DNA of 64,000 nt from Gymnorhina tibicen. Taxonomy: Eukaryota > Chordata > Aves > Passeriformes > Artamidae. Below, in pieces: positions 12,104 to 24,600 of this stretch. The first letter of the stretch is position 1; every line of letters begins with the position of its first letter. The position numbers were made by a program, and so were the translations under genes. The notes beneath the pieces are model-generated. The model was given only the letters and a program-made list of their open reading frames with translations. It was not told the origin of the DNA and did not search any database. Location: contig VXAZ01001045.1 of the NCBI GenBank assembly GCA_013399875.1, positions 1,036,661 through 1,100,660 of the forward strand, written 5' to 3'.

Positions 12104-12651
12104 GACCAGGGAAATGACTGCCTCCTGTACTGGGCACTGGTGGGGCTGCACCTCAGCAGTGAGGGTTCCAAGCCCCTCACTTCAAGATAGACATTGAGGT
12201 GCTGGAGTGAGTCCAGAGAAGGCAACAGAGCTGGTGAAGAGTCTAAAGAGTAAATCCTGTGAGGAGCAGCTGAGGGAGCTGGCGGTGTTTGGCCAGGAGA
12301 AGAGGAGGCTCAGGGGTGACCATACCACTCTCTACTACCACCTGAAAAGACGTTATAGCCAGGTGGAGGTTGGCCTCTTCTTCCAGGCAACCAGTGACAG
12401 GATGAGAGGAAATGGTGTGAAACTGCACCAGGGGAGGTTCAGGCTGGACATCAGGAGGAATTTCACCACAGAAAGAGTTGTCAAGCATTGGAATGGACTG
12501 CCCAGGAAGGCGGAGTCACCGCCTCTGGAGATGTTCAAGAAACAACTGGGTGTGGCACTTAGTGCCTAGTTGACAAGGTGATGGTCAGTCAAAGTTTGGA
12601 CCCGATGACCTTGGACGTCTTTTCCAGTCTAAATAATTCTATGATTTTATG
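12104..12651 (+). mobile_element. CR1 LINE, 3' end
   Basis: This is a 5'-truncated CR1 retroposon covering the end of ORF2 and the 3' UTR. The hallmarks are in order: the reverse-transcriptase C-terminal coding stretch, a 3' UTR with a GATGACCTTGGACGTCTTTT-like block, and a terminal repeat of two units, ATTCTATG (12636-12643) and ATTTTATG (12644-12651). 5' truncation is the norm for CR1. No target-site duplication is expected or seen. It is among the better-preserved CR1 copies here. Confidence 0.92.
12207..12569 (+). pseudogene. CR1 ORF2 C-terminal remnant (open, ~120 codons)
   Basis: The frame encodes the C-terminal region after the reverse-transcriptase core of CR1 ORF2. Recognisable blocks are CEEQLRELAVFGQEKRRLRG (about residues 18-37), the DRMRGNG block near residue 65, FRLDIRRNFTTERVVKHWN (about 77-95) and the terminal SPPLEMFKKQL block. 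The frame opens at a GTG in the middle of the family frame, not at an ATG. Just upstream, a codon usually Arg in the family is TGA and one base of a G run is missing, so the copy has a stop plus a frameshift. It cannot make a working enzyme because the catalytic domain is absent. It is a dead retroposon tail, not a host gene. Confidence 0.88.
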
Positions 12652-14135
12652 TTTACATTTTAAATATCATAGCTAACAAAGTGATTTTAGCAAGCAAAAT
12701 TTATCTGAATATGAATTAGCTGCTTTATTTGTAAACAAAGGCTAACTCTTCAGAAAATTTTATTAAGAAATAAACCTAACAAAATACATGACAAAAATTA
12801 TGAAATAAATCATTTGGTACAAGGGGTTTTTTTATGTATCGGGAATCCTGTCAAAGAAAATGACAAAGATTTCTATCTTCAGATCCTGTTTTTCACCATT
12901 TTACGAAGCTCAAGAAATTACATTTAGTAACAGAAATAACAAGTTTTTTCTACTTGAATGGGAATTTTGCCTTCTAGATGTTGGCCTCTTTAGTGCTAGA
13001 CCTTCAAATTGAAGTATATTTTCACTAGGCATATAAACAATAATTATTTATGGAAAGTTTATTGAAAAATATTTTAAAAATAATATTATATTCTCTCTTG
13101 TTTTAGCCAGCCCTGATTTGTTCCGGTTTATACTCTTAAATAACTAATGGAAGGAAAGCCATTGGTTAGGAAAAAGTTACCTATCTCTGCAGTCAAAGAT
13201 CACGCTTCATATCAGATATATTAATGGTGGGCAAGTAGACATAGTTCTGTTTTCTTCCATCCATCCGCTGAATTTGGACTTAATTTGCGTTCCCAAATAT
13301 TTGGACATATCCCTTGTTAGCCATCCAAGAGCTGTGGTTCTGTTCTGCTTTATAAAACAAAACAACACAAAAGGGTCGCCACAGGGAACCTGCCTCTCAA
13401 AATCAGAGTTCATGTTCACTTTTCCCTGTTCTCTGCTAGCACCTTGCATTACTGTCACATCTAAGTGTTTTTCACAGAAACAACATTTTGTGTACCTTGC
13501 AGAGGAGCTGCTTTTTATTATCTGATGCTCTGAAGAATAGCTAAGGAATTAGACTTCTTTGTTCATTTCTCTTGCATGGTTAGCAGAACCTGTGTCATTT
13601 CAAACTAGACTGTCTTAGTGCCTGACCTTACTGGGGCTAAAGCTGGTCTTGAATGCCAGTGAATTTGCAGCTTTGCTGTTTTCTATTTGCTGCCTTGTGT
13701 GTCCAGTACTTTGGCTTGATGTACCAAAACAAATCCCCAACTTGCTAGCAATGTACCTATCCAAGCATTGACAGGGAGCATCAAAAAGTTTTTGTTAGTC
13801 CCCTGATCATACTTCACAATCTGAAATTTGGCAGTGGGTGTCAGAGCATTTTTTCTGAAGCATATTTGGGTCTGGGATTTGGTTTGCTTTGAGAATATAA
13901 AGCTGAGCAATAAAAAAATTGTGCCAGACCCAGTTGGTTTTTGGTTAGTATTTTGGTGTTTGCTTTTATTTTTTTTCTTTTAGTCTGTGATCTGAAGTCC
14001 ACTAGTTATAATGTTGCGAGGAAGGACAATTCTTCAGTTCTCCTTTTTCTGAGTAGCTTTGAAGTAGAACGGAAGTGAACTAATGATATGAGTATATGGG
14101 CAGATTGAACAGCATTTCCAATAGTGATTCCAAAG

Positions 14136-14178
14136 TAATAATAGTAGTAGTAGTAGTAATAATAATAATAATAATAAT
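14136..14178 (+). repeat. Compound microsatellite (TAA)n(TAG)n(TAA)n
   Basis: An uninterrupted trinucleotide tract with a TAG block inside TAA units. The leucine-rich open frame on the minus strand at 14034-14225 is a by-product of this tract. Confidence 0.95.
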
Positions 14179-17100
14179 GGTGAGACTTTATCCTTCAGTA
14201 GAACTAAAAGCTGCAACAAAAGCACTTAAAGAAATATGTGTTTATGCTTTGCTCAGCAGTTAGTGTTCTGAATCAAGGGCTGAAAAAAGAGATAGGTTGT
14301 GGCATTTATTTCCAGAGAAAATACCAAGAAAGAACTTGATCTGAGAAAAATTAAGTACAGTCTTTTGTTAGGAACAGGTGGTTCCTTGGGTTCCTTTTGT
14401 CTGAAAGTCACTTAGGGGACTTTCAGCTTGTCTTCATTCAGCTTTTCAAGGAGTTCCTGAGGTCAGGTTGCAAAAAACTTCAGAGAGACATTAATATTTT
14501 AAGAGATTTGAAGTGATTCAATAAAAAGGTGTTTGTTAGAAAGTTGCAATCTTCAATTTATAGTGAAATCCGCTTCAACAATATCTTCATTGAACAGATC
14601 AGTCTGGAAAGGCAGCTGTCATTCACTCCCTTGAGGAAAGTGCAAACAATATCTAATACTTACTATTCTACTATCATACTTATCAAGGTTCCAATATTTG
14701 AAAAATAACATAAATATTTGAGGAAGGTCATTGTAGTTAAATATTGTGATTGTCACTAGAAGTGTCTTCTGAAAACAAATAAATACAATGATTTTTGTGT
14801 AAATTGTAGATTTTTGAAGTATTTCCAGATGCATTCACCTGTGTTGACATATAGAACAATTGACAATGGCCAAACAGTAACAGTCGCATTGGTAGAAGCT
14901 TCCTGTTGAGCCCATAGGCATATCACAGGTGCTTGATGCATGCTGTGCCAGGAGGACTTGTTCAGAAGTTTGTCAAACTGCTAGCTTTTCACAAAATAGA
15001 TTATTGTGGTTATTCAGTATTTGAAAATCTGACATCCACAGCTCAGGCTGGCATTATCTAGGCTGACATTTTACTTTCCAGTTAAATGATCTTTATAGTC
15101 CTATTCTAAAATCTGTAGGGACACATCCAAGTTTCTGACTTCCTCCTATACCTTCTTAGGTTTCCCTGGCCTTTTTACTTTTTTTTCTTTTTCCCTTTGC
15201 TTGTTCTAGCCCTCAAAACAATACAAATGATGCTTTAATGTTGCACACAAGAGGATTTTCTAATTTTTCAATGACAATTCTGCAATATCACAATAGAATT
15301 TGATCACAGATGAACACAGATTAGACATCACCACCACAGGTTTTCGGTAAGCTTTTCTTTTAACTGATGTCTGATTAGCACTTAAATTGTTTCACACCAT
15401 TAGTTGCCTAGGATTTTAGTGATCATTAGTGGGTCTGAAACTGAACAAGATAAAAGAAAGCTTTGTTTTCAATTCAGGGGATGGTTTTCTTTTTCCATGC
15501 AGGGTCATTTGCCACTAAAGAGGTGTGTGGTGCTGATTAAAGTTTAGTTGTATGCATTATTGTATTCTGTTATGAATAATAATGGTATTTTCAAGTTAGG
15601 CAGGATATTCTTTACTGTGTCCTCTAAATATTGAGCACTTAGTGGTTTTGTGCACCTGCATAAGTTGGATGTAGCTTACTTTAGCAATACTATTCTCATT
15701 CATTTCCACCATCAGCTGCATTTCAGTGCTCTGGGGATATTTATGTCTACAGAGAACATGTATCATCATAAACCTGTACAAAATGGATGGTACAGTTTCC
15801 CACTGACTTATAGGGCTGGTACTACTGCCTCTGAGCTATGATGTGGGGCACTCTGTATGGAATCAAATCAGTATGAGGTTGTATAAGAGGTCTGTACTGA
15901 ATTGTAATTAATATGTAGGTATTCACTGTCAGTATGAAAGCATAGTGATCTTGCAAAATTATGGTTAACATGCATTTTTAAATGAAAAAAACTAAGATTC
16001 AATTGTTAAATTACTTAAGGATATTGTGATAAAATCAGAAAATTGTCTTGAGTCTTGTTCTCTGGCAGAGTTCAATGTATAGAAGAAAACTCAAGACTCT
16101 TCCTGAGCATTTCCAGAAGAAGTTAACTGCAGGTCTTAGTGGAAAGATTGTGATATTAGAATAACAACCTCAAATTGGAACCAAAGTGGTGATTAAATAT
16201 AACCACTCCCTTCTTGAAACAGCTGGAGAGAATTGTCTTCAAACAAATACATGTACTGCACATGTATAACAGTTACCTTGCAATGTGAAAAGGAGTGTAA
16301 TTTTCCCAAAATGCACTCACCTTTTCTTATCTGGGATGATCACAATACTATCCCAAAGCCATTAAAGTTACTTGTTTGTGGCTCTAATTTCAAAGCTTTC
16401 AGAGCAGAATATGGTTGTCAACATACTTGTCTCCACAGGCATATTTTCCATCTGCGATGAAATAGATGCCTCTATATGAGCTAGAGTCTTAAGACTGTCT
16501 TATTATGCACCACAGCACCACTTCTACATTTCATATCCATAAAAACATACTGCTATAATTAATTTTCTAGTCGCATAAAGATTTGATTTGATTTAAGAAG
16601 CTGCAAGTTCTGTGCTGAAGGTTAGGCACCTCTATTTAAAGACAATTTTCGCTTCCCACTATTGCTTTGATCAGCATCATTATAAAAAAAAATAAAAAGG
16701 AGCAAAAATGCTATTGTAAAGTGCTTGTTTAATTATGACATATGCCATTGTATCTATTTTGCAATTCCCTTTTAATTGCTGAGCAAGGTGCAATAATTAA
16801 GTCTTGAATTTGAAGCCCTTCACTTGGTTGTACTGTTTGTTAAGGGGAAAAGGTTATACCACTACAGTGACTGTGAGATTTTCTGCAGTCATGAACATTA
16901 TTTTGATTTCAATAACAATTTTGAAGAAGCACTATTTTTCAACTTTTTCTCACAGGTAAAGAGATGGAGAATTACTTTCATTTAACTGTGAATCCATCTC
17001 AGAATAACCCTGATTTCTGCTGGTTAAACAAATACTGGAGGAAATAGAGAACAGAGATAATAAAAACCTTTTGAAATTCAGAAGCAGAGGGCAGGTCTCA

Positions 17101-18031
17101 ATTCCTTCCCCCTAACCTTAGTCACTAAATTCAGGAGCTTTTGGTCTTGCTTTGTAAGGCAAGAGACAAGCTCATTCAGTGGGGGCTAGGTCTTCCTGAG
17201 ACCTGAATCATTCTATAGAAGCCTGCCTCTCTTTAATTCCCACAGGAAGGATAGTAATTTTCTAATCAGGACTTTTCAGCCTATTGTGATTTGCCACAAA
17301 GCTGAGCTTCTCTAAAAGCATGTAATTGCTCAGTGATTCAATCCTTCTGCCTCTTCTTCCCTGCATTCTTGGATAATCTTTCCCATGTCTTTTCACCTGA
17401 TGATACTGGAAGTGGTTTGATTCTGAAGTTATTTAGGACATTAAATATTCAGGAAATATTTATTCTTTCTTATAGTATTAGCTTTTGATGCCTCACATCT
17501 TTAAATAGTTTCACTGCAGAGTCAGATAAGCATCAGAGGTATCTTGTGTCCTATCCACATGGTCAACAACCTCAGCTTTTTTATAAAACCTTACTTTAGC
17601 TAAAAGGTCAAGAGGATGGTACAGGATTGAAATGTTGGTTTGTACAAAGGGAATCTGAGGTTTGAAACACATTTAAGACAAGCTAATATTGCATATCAAA
17701 GAATCTCTGAGGTATGGAAAGAGATAGCATTTTAATAACTAGGGTTTATTATCTCAGGTTAAAACTGACAGAAGTCATTCTCTGGTTATTCCTGATTCGT
17801 ATTTGTTCAGAATGTCTTTTGCAACTATAAAGATGAGAAAATGGCTTCTTGCTTTTAGGTGAAGATACAACTGCAAACTTCGACTTGTCATTTTCATAAA
17901 GAAATGCCAGTCAGTAGACTGACACAGGCAAATTATTGTGCCATGTAATTCAAACATGAGTTTCACATAGGTCATATAATTTGCTAAGTGTTCTGTCAGT
18001 TTACTAAGTGAACTGGCAATCTATATTCGAC

Positions 18032-18047
18032 TTTTTTTTTTTTTTTT
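18032..18047 (+). repeat. Poly-T tract (16 T)
   Basis: A run of 16 T following a single C. No retroposon body recognisable as CR1 or SINE is attached on either side. Confidence 0.9.
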
Positions 18048-20458
18048 GACTACCATGGACTTAAATAGCAAAGTCAGGAGTTACGGCTTTGCAACAAAGT
18101 TTACCATGAAGCCTTTATTTTTGCAATGAATCAAGAACTGTAGAAGCAGAGTATGTATAGAAAACTGTCAATTTTATATGCTGTGTTGACATCTCTATCT
18201 CGTATTTCCTCTGTGATTTCACTTTCAAGAACAACTTCCAAACAGATTTGAAATCAAAAGAATATCATTCAAGCATTCAGTTACATTTAAAATTAAAGAC
18301 ATGCTTTGCAACATTCTAGCAAGTTAGTATAGTGTATTTAAAAAAAAAACAGAGGCTTTTGACTGAAGATACCATAGAAGAACCAGAGAGGTTTTCCTGA
18401 GTTTATGAAAAGCTTGAAAATACTGCCTTATGTCACAAGGAGCTCATTTGTTTACAATACTTCCAGGTCAAATCTGTAAAGTATTGGATGGCTTGCACTA
18501 AGAAACTGAAATGGTAGTAGAATTGAATCTCAGCCTTTTATATTGATATTGGTCTTCTCATCCACATCCAACTCATTAAAATTTTTATAGATTTCTCAAT
18601 TGCACTGTGGTGAACACAAAGCTTTTTAAAGTGAAATATAAGAGTTCACAGAATGTTATTTTGCTCTGTTATTATTGCTCTTTGTTATTATTTATTATCA
18701 GGTTTTGTTATTATGACTTTAAAAAATAATGAGGAAGAATTCTTTTGCTGTTAATGCATCCAACTGAGCTAAGTAATATTAATTCTTTTTTTAAAAAATA
18801 GCTTTTCTACTTCAGAAAAGTTGCTGCTTCTGACAACATGCCTGAGAGTTTTTCAGTGTTAATGAAATATTGATGGCTTTATTATATTACCTCTCCATGA
18901 AAAATCACAATGAAATTCACTTGGTGTCTGGTATTCAAAGATTATTTTATTTTGTCCTGTGTTTCCAATTAAAATTTTCAAGCTATTGAAACATTTTTAA
19001 TACAGATTTATCAGAATAATCGTGGGATAGTCCCTGACACAATATACCTAGCAGAGAGGTATTTTTGAGGATTAAAAGCTGACCAGTTTTGCTTTTGAAT
19101 ATGGTCAATGAGAAGCATGTTAATGAATGTATAGCCTAAAATACCTAAAATCTCACACTTAGAGGGAATATATTTCTATTTAGAAAGACTATTCACAATA
19201 AACAGTATGTGTGAGGATTATTGTTTTTCACTACTGCTATTATTATCAAAAGAACACAAGGGAACTGTGAATTTATTTAATATCTCAAATATTCTCAGGA
19301 AATTTTATCCTATATACCTTTTGGCTTGAGAAGAGTTGGCCTGGGTTTGAAATTGAGTGTACTAAAATGTCAAGATCTTTGCATGTCTCTCATGAGCTAT
19401 GCTTTGCTTAGTTGAACTACATAAATGGCAGCCCTATGGCTTAAACCTTGGGGTGAAGGAGGAACAAACCATTAGGTGTGTTGAACTTCTAATTTTCAAA
19501 AGGGTTTCTGTTTTAAGGACAGCAACCCACTCCAGCTGCACATAGCTTCAAAAACTTCACACAGTAGTCATTCACACCTGACATTAATATACGCATATCT
19601 TCCTGAATGAGAAACCTTAGTACTGACTTCTCCTCCCCACCAATTGCCTTTCCTTCCTGTTCCAGTTTTGACCTCTGAAAGATTCTTCTGTCTCATCTCC
19701 CATTCTACATCACCTATATAAAATGGTGACAGTTTTTTTACAAAAAACACAGACTGCATTAAGTCATAAATGGAGAATAATCTAGGAAATCAAAAGCAAT
19801 TTGAATTCATCATAAATCAATCTTTGCATCCAAGAACACCAAAATTAGCTCCAACCTACTGGAGTAAAACTATCTCTACACATCTTAATTATTTTATTCC
19901 TCCAGCCCAGTACTGAGATGCTGGCTTGGACAAAAATTCTTGACCACAGCAAGAGACAACAAAATACTTGGGTTTGTTTTTCCCCATATATATAAAAATA
20001 TAGTTGATTTGTGTAAATCTATGTATGGTCTAAATTAGGTGCTTTAGCTGAAGTGATTGTAGTAAGAAGAAAAAATTTCTTGACAGAGTAATTGAATTCT
20101 GTTTTATTAACACGGTCCAAGACAAGTGTATATAGCTCACATTTAGGTCAATAGTGTTCACAGCTTACTTAATGAAAGGGTGTGAAACAGATGTCACAGA
20201 TGTCAAAAGGATTGAAAACACTGGAGGCTTTCTTTCAGTCATGCTTGTAGGATGATATCTTTCTAAGGTTTTCCTGAGAGACTACAGAAGAGGTTGAGTT
20301 TGCCAAAGAACAAGTGTGGGAGAACAATCCAAATAGCCATTGAGTGCTTATCTTAAATTGCCCCTTACTAGCTAAACAACATAATTTGAATCACTGGCTT
20401 TATACCCTTCCTTTATAGATTATTAGATTAAAAAATATATGGGTGAATATTATTTTAC

Positions 20459-20500
20459 TTTAGTAAATAATCTGATCTCTTTAGTAAATAAAGTGATCTC
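20459..20500 (+). repeat. 21-bp tandem duplication
   Basis: Two adjacent 21-bp units, each starting TTTAGTAAATAA and ending TGATCTC, differ only at the two bases in between. Confidence 0.9.
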
Positions 20501-20725
20501 TTGTTTGTTAGCAATGTCTTACCAAGGGTTTACTCTGTCAAGCCCATGATATCTGGTGAACTAAAACCACATTTTTAGATACGTAACCTACCTCAATTCA
20601 AAATTTGTATCCCAACAGAGATGTATGAGATACTGAAGGCAGTTATAATAGTTTATTGGTGTACCATACTCACTCAGGAAAACTACAGCTTCCTGATGGA
20701 AATTTCCTATTTTTTTCCTATTTTC

Positions 20726-20745
20726 CTAGACACAGCTGTGTCTAG
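20726..20745. repeat. Perfect 20-bp palindrome
   Basis: CTAGACACAGCTGTGTCTAG is its own reverse complement, with no spacer. Its centre contains the E-box CAGCTG. Confidence 0.95.
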
Positions 20746-21589
20746 CTTTAGCAAATTGTGAACTGCCCTCATACACAACACACCTTTATACACAGCCGCT
20801 TTCAGTGACTTCTCTTCATTGTCTGAGCAGTAATTTCAAAATCTAATTACAGACTAAATTAAATTGTTTTATTATGGCCTCATCCTTCTCCTCTCACCAA
20901 AATCACCATGACTTCCCTGCGATATCTGAAATACAGTTCCACTTTATGGAGGTGAGACCTGTATTTATAGTTCCCAGGTGTATGCCTTTTCATTTAACTG
21001 TACTGGAATACATGAACGTGTCTTAGCCAAATGAAATAACCTGACTATTTTAGTTACCACTCCAGCAATGCCTGCAAACGTTACATGTTTTGCCAGTGTT
21101 CCTGTTTTCTTTCAGGTTTTCAGCTTTTGTTGAGAAGGTTTTCAGTAGACACAGTCAAAAGCAGCTCACTATATGTGACTACTGGTAGAAGTTTGGTTTA
21201 TGGCTATTTCTTTAGATCTATAATGTAGCTAGAGTTTAAACTATTGAAATTCTTTTTTGATTTTCATGCTGGCAATACTTTTAATAAAAACTCTGGTTTG
21301 TCTCTTCCACAACTTGAATGAGTTTTGTGACATCTGATAGCAAAGCAGATCTGGTGAAAATCTCCACATTCTAATTCTAAGTGGTTGTAAAGCAATGAAA
21401 ATTTCTGAAGAGCTCTGCACAGAAAGTTCTGCCAAGCAAAGTTACAGACAGGAAAAAAGAAAACTTTTTTTGCCCTTTGTGATGTCTGTGCAGTAAGTTA
21501 ATTTCTTAATTTATTAAGTAACCTCATTTTAAAATGATAAAACCCAAACTTTTTGTGCTAAAAGTTCCTATTATGAACAAAAAAACCCT

Positions 21590-21603
21590 GTTGCTATGGC
21601 AAC
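21590..21603. promoter_or_regulatory. Candidate RFX X-box motif
   Basis: GTTGCTATGGCAAC is a near-perfect inverted repeat that fits the RFX-family X-box consensus (GTTGCYATGGYAAC-type). I see no gene next to it, so it would have to act at a distance. A 14-bp match can arise by chance. Confidence 0.5.
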
Positions 21604-24600
21604 TTAAAATTCTTTAGCCCTTACTCCCTGATGTAACTTTCTAAACTTAGTCACTTTCAAAAATTAAAAAATTTCAAGTAATAATTTACGACAATCAATC
21701 CACATATTTCTGGGGAAAAAACCCTGCACTTTAGGATTAGACTAAAAATCTTTCTTTAAATGATTTATACCTGATGTAAATGGACATTCACACAAACATT
21801 CATTCAGTTAAGTATCTGTGTACTACTAGTGCAGCTATCACAAGGCTATTTAGAGTTTCATTTTACAGGGAAAAAAAAGCCTTGTATTGGAAGGAGCTAC
21901 TTGGATTTTTGTTTGGTTGTATATTTTCTCATTGTTTTTGTAGGGGAAGCACAGAACTATATTGACAATAGGAGGAAAAAATCTGAAGCTGAAATTCTGC
22001 CTAGGGACAGTTCCCAACCTAATAATTTTTACACGTTTCCTGTGAGATATTTTTTGCACCCATATTGACAGTCTCTACACCAAGAGGCAGTGATTTGTGT
22101 TTGAATTTGTAGGCAGGAAGGAATTTATTTTGAAGTTTTAAGAAAAAAACTATTTCATAACAAAATTTTTAAGGCAGCCTCCAATTTTATCTGACAGACT
22201 GTAGATGCTGTCATCAGATAAAGGCAGTCTACATAAAATATATTTGCTGAACTTCCATAGGTTCTAACAGAAAGACTGAGTGAAACCAATAAAAGTGGTC
22301 ATTTTAATGGAAAATTCTAAATGTAAGCCTTTTAGAAAGTAAATAATCTAATATGATTGCAAACCTCCCATAAGGTTCTGATAACTGAATTTGGTTTTGC
22401 ATGCCTTTTATTGTTGCAATGGTTGTCACTGTTAATAAACCTGGCTCAATCTAGTAGATAATACTGTGACTGTACCATAATGCCTTATACATTTTCCAAG
22501 CTGCACATTAAGCTAATAATGTCATACTTCATGCTCTCACACAATGCAGAAAGTTACCAAGAATTTATGCGGAGCTCACAGTTATTTAACAGGCTAACTG
22601 GATTATCCAGGGAGGGGAGTCTTTTGTCAGGTGAATTGGTTTGGCCATGTAAGTATTTACAATAGGAGACTCCTGCAGCTGCAAGCATGAGTTTACTGCT
22701 GTGTCAGAGAAGGAGAGAGGCTTGCATAGCCAATTAAGAGATGCAGTGCAGTGATTGCTCCAGGCAGGCAAAATGTCAACATCAATTTCAGGTTCCTCAC
22801 ATTAAACCAATCAGCAATAGACTTTGTTTCAGCTTCTGCTCTCTTGCAGGTTTTTGGTTAAATTAAATTTTATAAACAGGCAAATTGAACTGAGCCCTTC
22901 ACCATTTTGAAGCAGGTTTTCTGCTTGTGCAAGTGAAGGTTAATAGGAAATGCAAATATCATATGCATACCAATAATTCTTTTAAAATGTTTCACCTTCT
23001 GCACTACCCTTCAAGTCAATTTCCTTCCATGTAGAAGTGCTTCACATTGAGTTCCCTAGAGTTTAGCCATTTGAAAATATATAGGCATCATGAATACAAA
23101 TTGTATTAAGTATTTCTGGTTTTTCAAGTGATACCCAAACAAGATATGTTGTCCAATTTCATTTAGCTACAGAGATTTGATGGTTTCTGTAATTTAATCT
23201 TGTTTCAGAGCAACTTCCCCTCCAAAACAAACAAGTTATAATTTCCAGCTCTTCTATTAAATTCATAGTTGCTATAGGAAAACATCTGAGGAAATGTTCT
23301 TCTCAAAAAGTGGTATAGATAGTCCCTTTCTCCTAATACATGTGTATAATGCGCTTCAAGGGTAATTTCATTATTTTTTTCAGACAAACACTATCTCCCA
23401 AGTATACCTGTTTCACATTTCAAGTGCTTTGTGTGCTTTTTTAGCCCTAATGGTGGTTTCCTGAGGAAATAGATTCTGGTTAGGTGCTTCCTAGCTCAGA
23501 CCTCCGTGGTATCCTGCAAGTGTGAGTCTAACTTTTTAATGCAACAAAGCTGAAGGGAAGATAGTACATTCTTCCACAATTTTAGATAAATTTTTCCTTC
23601 CCTACTAAAGAGACAAGCCTTTCCAGCTGATCTAAAAAATAAATCATTTGGATGACTCTGATCCATCCATGCAGCAAGGCCATTCTATCCTTGTGGAAAA
23701 AAAAATAAAAAAGGAAGTAAGACTTATCTGTTATATACTATGACAGTTTCAGGTCTTTGGACTGTAATCATCACAACTGCTCTGATCAACCCACGGATGG
23801 GTGTCCTCAGGAGTTTTACCACTAAAATTATGCACGTGATTTATGAGTACTTTTGCATGCTATGGATGCATCAGGGAAGTTGTTTATATAAACATGGGTA
23901 GCATCAGCTTTGTCAGACAGTCCCTAAACACTGTCTAAACCTTCTGGTACTGTTGGAGATATCATAGGAGTGAAGTCTTTGTTTGAAAAGGCTGGGCACA
24001 GATTACTTCTGCTTTACACATTACTTTGTCAGATTCTTTCAGAATCACAGTATTTAAAGATTTATTTAGATTTTTCATTGAGGTATGATCAAACACATCA
24101 TTTGATCACAAGATCATTTCTAGAAGAGAACTTGGAGAATAGGCACATATTGTTTTCAGTTCTTAGGGAGTGGCCTACATAAGACTATCTGAGATTTATG
24201 TCAGCAAAGTATTCTCAAATGAATATTCACACAATTTGTGTATGAATACAGGCCATTTTCTCAGTTTGCTGCTGCTTCTCATGAAGTTTCTGGGGCTACA
24301 GCAGTCTGTAGCAGGCTAATGAGAGCTAAATGCTAGCCTTGTCATTGTTAATAATATCCTGTTTTATTCTGTACAGTTGCTACCAAAGTAACTAAGTCCA
24401 CCAAGATCATGTTTGCTTGAGAGAAAATCATCTTTTGCAAATGTTTTGTTTTCTTACTTGCAATATGAAAGCAAATGAAAAAACTTATTTGTGATCAATT
24501 TTTTGTGTTACACTTCTTTTTCCACAGAAGGTAATACATGTTCTTCACTCTAAGGAGCCTTGCCAGGTACTTACCTGATTTTTTTTTTTGCAACACTTTG

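Noticed and set aside
14034..14225. Leucine-rich minus-strand peptide
   Set aside because: Translation of the TAA/TAG trinucleotide repeat.
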